From: CAG-177 sp003514385
GTDB taxonomy: Bacteria > Bacillota > Clostridia > Oscillospirales > Acutalibacteraceae
Length of the DNA stretch: 64,000 bases
Assembly (NCBI GenBank): GCA_051920445.1
Contig: JBPPLN010000002.1
Location: 248,001 to 312,000 of the forward strand
Reading direction: 5' to 3'
Part shown: positions 62,834 through 64,000 of the stretch, piece by piece
Layout of the letters: every line of letters begins with the position of its first letter
Position numbering within the stretch: the first letter of the stretch is position 1
Program-made: the position numbers and the translations under genes
Notes under the pieces: model-generated
Databases searched by the model: none
What the model was told of the DNA's origin: nothing
The model's input: only the letters and a program-made list of their open reading frames with translations

Positions 62834-63820
62834 ATGAACACCGTGATAATAATTCTGCTTGTTGTGCTCGCGATAGCCGTTGTGCTGCTGTTCGCGATAT
62901 GCGGCTTCCTGTTCAATCAGGTAATATGGTATAAGCCGATAAAGCTGCCCGCCGCAAAAGGCGAGGTTGAGGATGACTTTGCAAAAGATCACAGAAAAGC
63001 CGAAGAAGAGTTCGGGAAAATGCCGTTCGAAAAGCTCACGCTTACGGCATCGAACGGCGAAAAAATATATGCGCGCCTGCTCCTGCCCGAGAAGAACAAC
63101 GGGCGCATGATAATCGCCTGCCACGGGGCGCACAGCTCAGGGATATGCGAATTCTGCTTTTCCGCACCGTACTTTCACCGCATGGGTTATACAATTCTGA
63201 TGCCAGAGCACCGCGGCTGCGGCGAGAGCGAGGGAAAATTCTTAGGCTACGGCACGCACGAATCAAAGGACACTTTTCTTTGGATAGACTGCGCCCGCAA
63301 ACGATTCCCGGAGCTCGACATATTCCTGCTCGGCGTGTCGATGGGCGGCGCGACGGTTCTAATGATGAGCGACAAAATAACCGACCCGGCGGTCAAGGGA
63401 ATCATCGCGGACTGCTCCTACACGAGCGCATGGGATGAATTCGCCTATCAGCTCAAAAATCCGTTCGGGCTCCCGGCGTTCCCCCTGCTATATATATTCG
63501 ACCTGTATTGCCGCATAATCTGCAAATACAGCCTGCGCGACGCGTCGCCGATAAAAGCCGTTCGCAGCGCGAAAGTGCCGATACTTTTTATTCACGGCGC
63601 AAAAGACACGCTCGTGCCCGTGAAGATGCAAAAAGAGCTGTTTGACGCGTGCCCGACCAAAAAAGAAATGCTGACGGTCGAAAATGCGGTTCACGCGCAG
63701 AGCTACTATACCGACCCGCGCGCTTATGAGGCGGCGGCGGAAAATTTCATAAACGAATGCGAAAACACTGAAAATACATCTGCGCTTTCCGCGCCCGGAG
63801 GAGGAAAACAAATTGGCTAA
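62834..63820 (+). CDS. Membrane-anchored alpha/beta hydrolase
   Basis: 328 residues. N-terminal membrane helix (4-28), then a serine-hydrolase fold: oxyanion region ACHGAHSSG (95-103), nucleophile S169 in LLGVSMGGATVLM, aspartate in FIHGAKDTLVPVKM and histidine in VENAVHAQSYY complete the triad. Similar to BAAT/DUF-type hydrolases widespread in Clostridia; an esterase or peptidase-like role is possible. Followed by, and overlapping 8 bases with, a transporter gene, so they may act in one pathway such as uptake and de-esterification of a sugar. Confidence 0.82.
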   Translation: MNTVIIILLVVLAIAVVLLFAICGFLFNQVIWYKPIKLPAAKGEVEDDFAKDHRKAEEEFGKMPFEKLTLTASNGEKIYARLLLPEKNNGRMIIACHGAHSSGICEFCFSAPYFHRMGYTILMPEHRGCGESEGKFLGYGTHESKDTFLWIDCARKRFPELDIFLLGVSMGGATVLMMSDKITDPAVKGIIADCSYTSAWDEFAYQLKNPFGLPAFPLLYIFDLYCRIICKYSLRDASPIKAVRSAKVPILFIHGAKDTLVPVKMQKELFDACPTKKEMLTVENAVHAQSYYTDPRAYEAAAENFINECENTENTSALSAPGGGKQIG

Positions 63821-64000
63821 CAACGAAAGGCTGAAAGAAAAACGATACGTCGGAGTAAAAGAAACGGTTATCTACGGCGTAGCAAACGGCGGTCAGGTCA
63901 TCGGATACAACATGGTCCGCATGCAGCTGACATTCTTCCTTGTGACCGTGTTCGGCATACCGAGCACAGCGGTCGCAACGATGATAACCGTCATGGGCAT
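63813..64000 (+). CDS. GPH-type sugar:cation symporter (5' part, cut by window end)
   Basis: The first ~62 codons translate to a basic start (MANNERLKEKRYVGVKETVI) then YGVANGGQVIGYNMVRMQLT and a hydrophobic helix, the typical opening of glycoside-pentoside-hexuronide symporters. TTG start 63813, with GGAGGAGG in the end of the hydrolase gene and the TAA of that gene inside it. Second transporter of this family within 6 kb. Confidence 0.75.
   Translation, partial: MANNERLKEKRYVGVKETVIYGVANGGQVIGYNMVRMQLTFFLVTVFGIPSTAVATMITVMG

Overview
The window looks like a chromosomal segment of a gut-type Bacillota, class Clostridia (Oscillospirales/Ruminococcaceae-like). This is inferred from the CpsC/CpsD-type polymer export pair, a glmS ribozyme ahead of glmS, strong Shine-Dalgarno sites with some TTG and GTG starts, several glycoside hydrolases and a subtype I-C CRISPR-Cas system. 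The species cannot be named from sequence alone.

1-24,060 (all minus strand): an exopolysaccharide or capsule locus. Transcription probably starts at two promoters. One lies ahead of a membrane-anchored UDP-sugar 4,6-dehydratase (22069-24015), which has its own terminator. The second (21902-21930) lies ahead of a short sugar-phosphate transferase and about 21 kb of tightly packed genes. These are an HpcH/HpaI aldolase-like enzyme, five GT4-type and five GT2-type glycosyltransferases, two DXD sugar transferases, an EpsG-like polymerase, an acyltransferase, a Wzx-type flippase, a GT14-like enzyme, a nucleotidyltransferase-fold protein, a Wzz/CpsC chain-length protein and a CpsD-type tyrosine kinase cut by the window edge. 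Flippase, polymerase and acyltransferase are AT-richer than the rest.

24.2-43.7 kb: housekeeping and accessory genes. They include a MIF-like tautomerase, a DUF5696-like lipoprotein beside a two-component system, a NUDIX hydrolase, a small membrane exporter, a secreted lipase-like hydrolase, a GH29 fucosidase, glmS with its ribozyme, an acyl-CoA/AMP ligase, a lipoprotein, a GH3 enzyme with inverted domain order, an AlkD-like protein and an exported PHP-domain protein. Clear intrinsic terminators separate many units.

43.7-57.4 kb: a defence locus. A WYL regulator, a SWIM zinc-finger protein, a complete I-C operon (cas3-cas5c-cas8c-cas7c-cas4-cas1-cas2), an AT-rich leader and an array of 42 repeats and 41 spacers all run on the plus strand. 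The array has two pairs of near-identical spacers and a decayed last repeat. The upstream regions of the WYL and SWIM genes share an unusual sequence motif, so the two may be co-regulated, possibly with the cas operon. This is the most promising under-described part of the window.

57.5-64 kb: a small frameshifted gene, then a glycan-use cluster. It holds a GPH-type sugar symporter with a long helical tail, a divergent AraC regulator, a GH30 hydrolase, an alpha/beta hydrolase and the start of a second GPH-type transporter cut by the window end.
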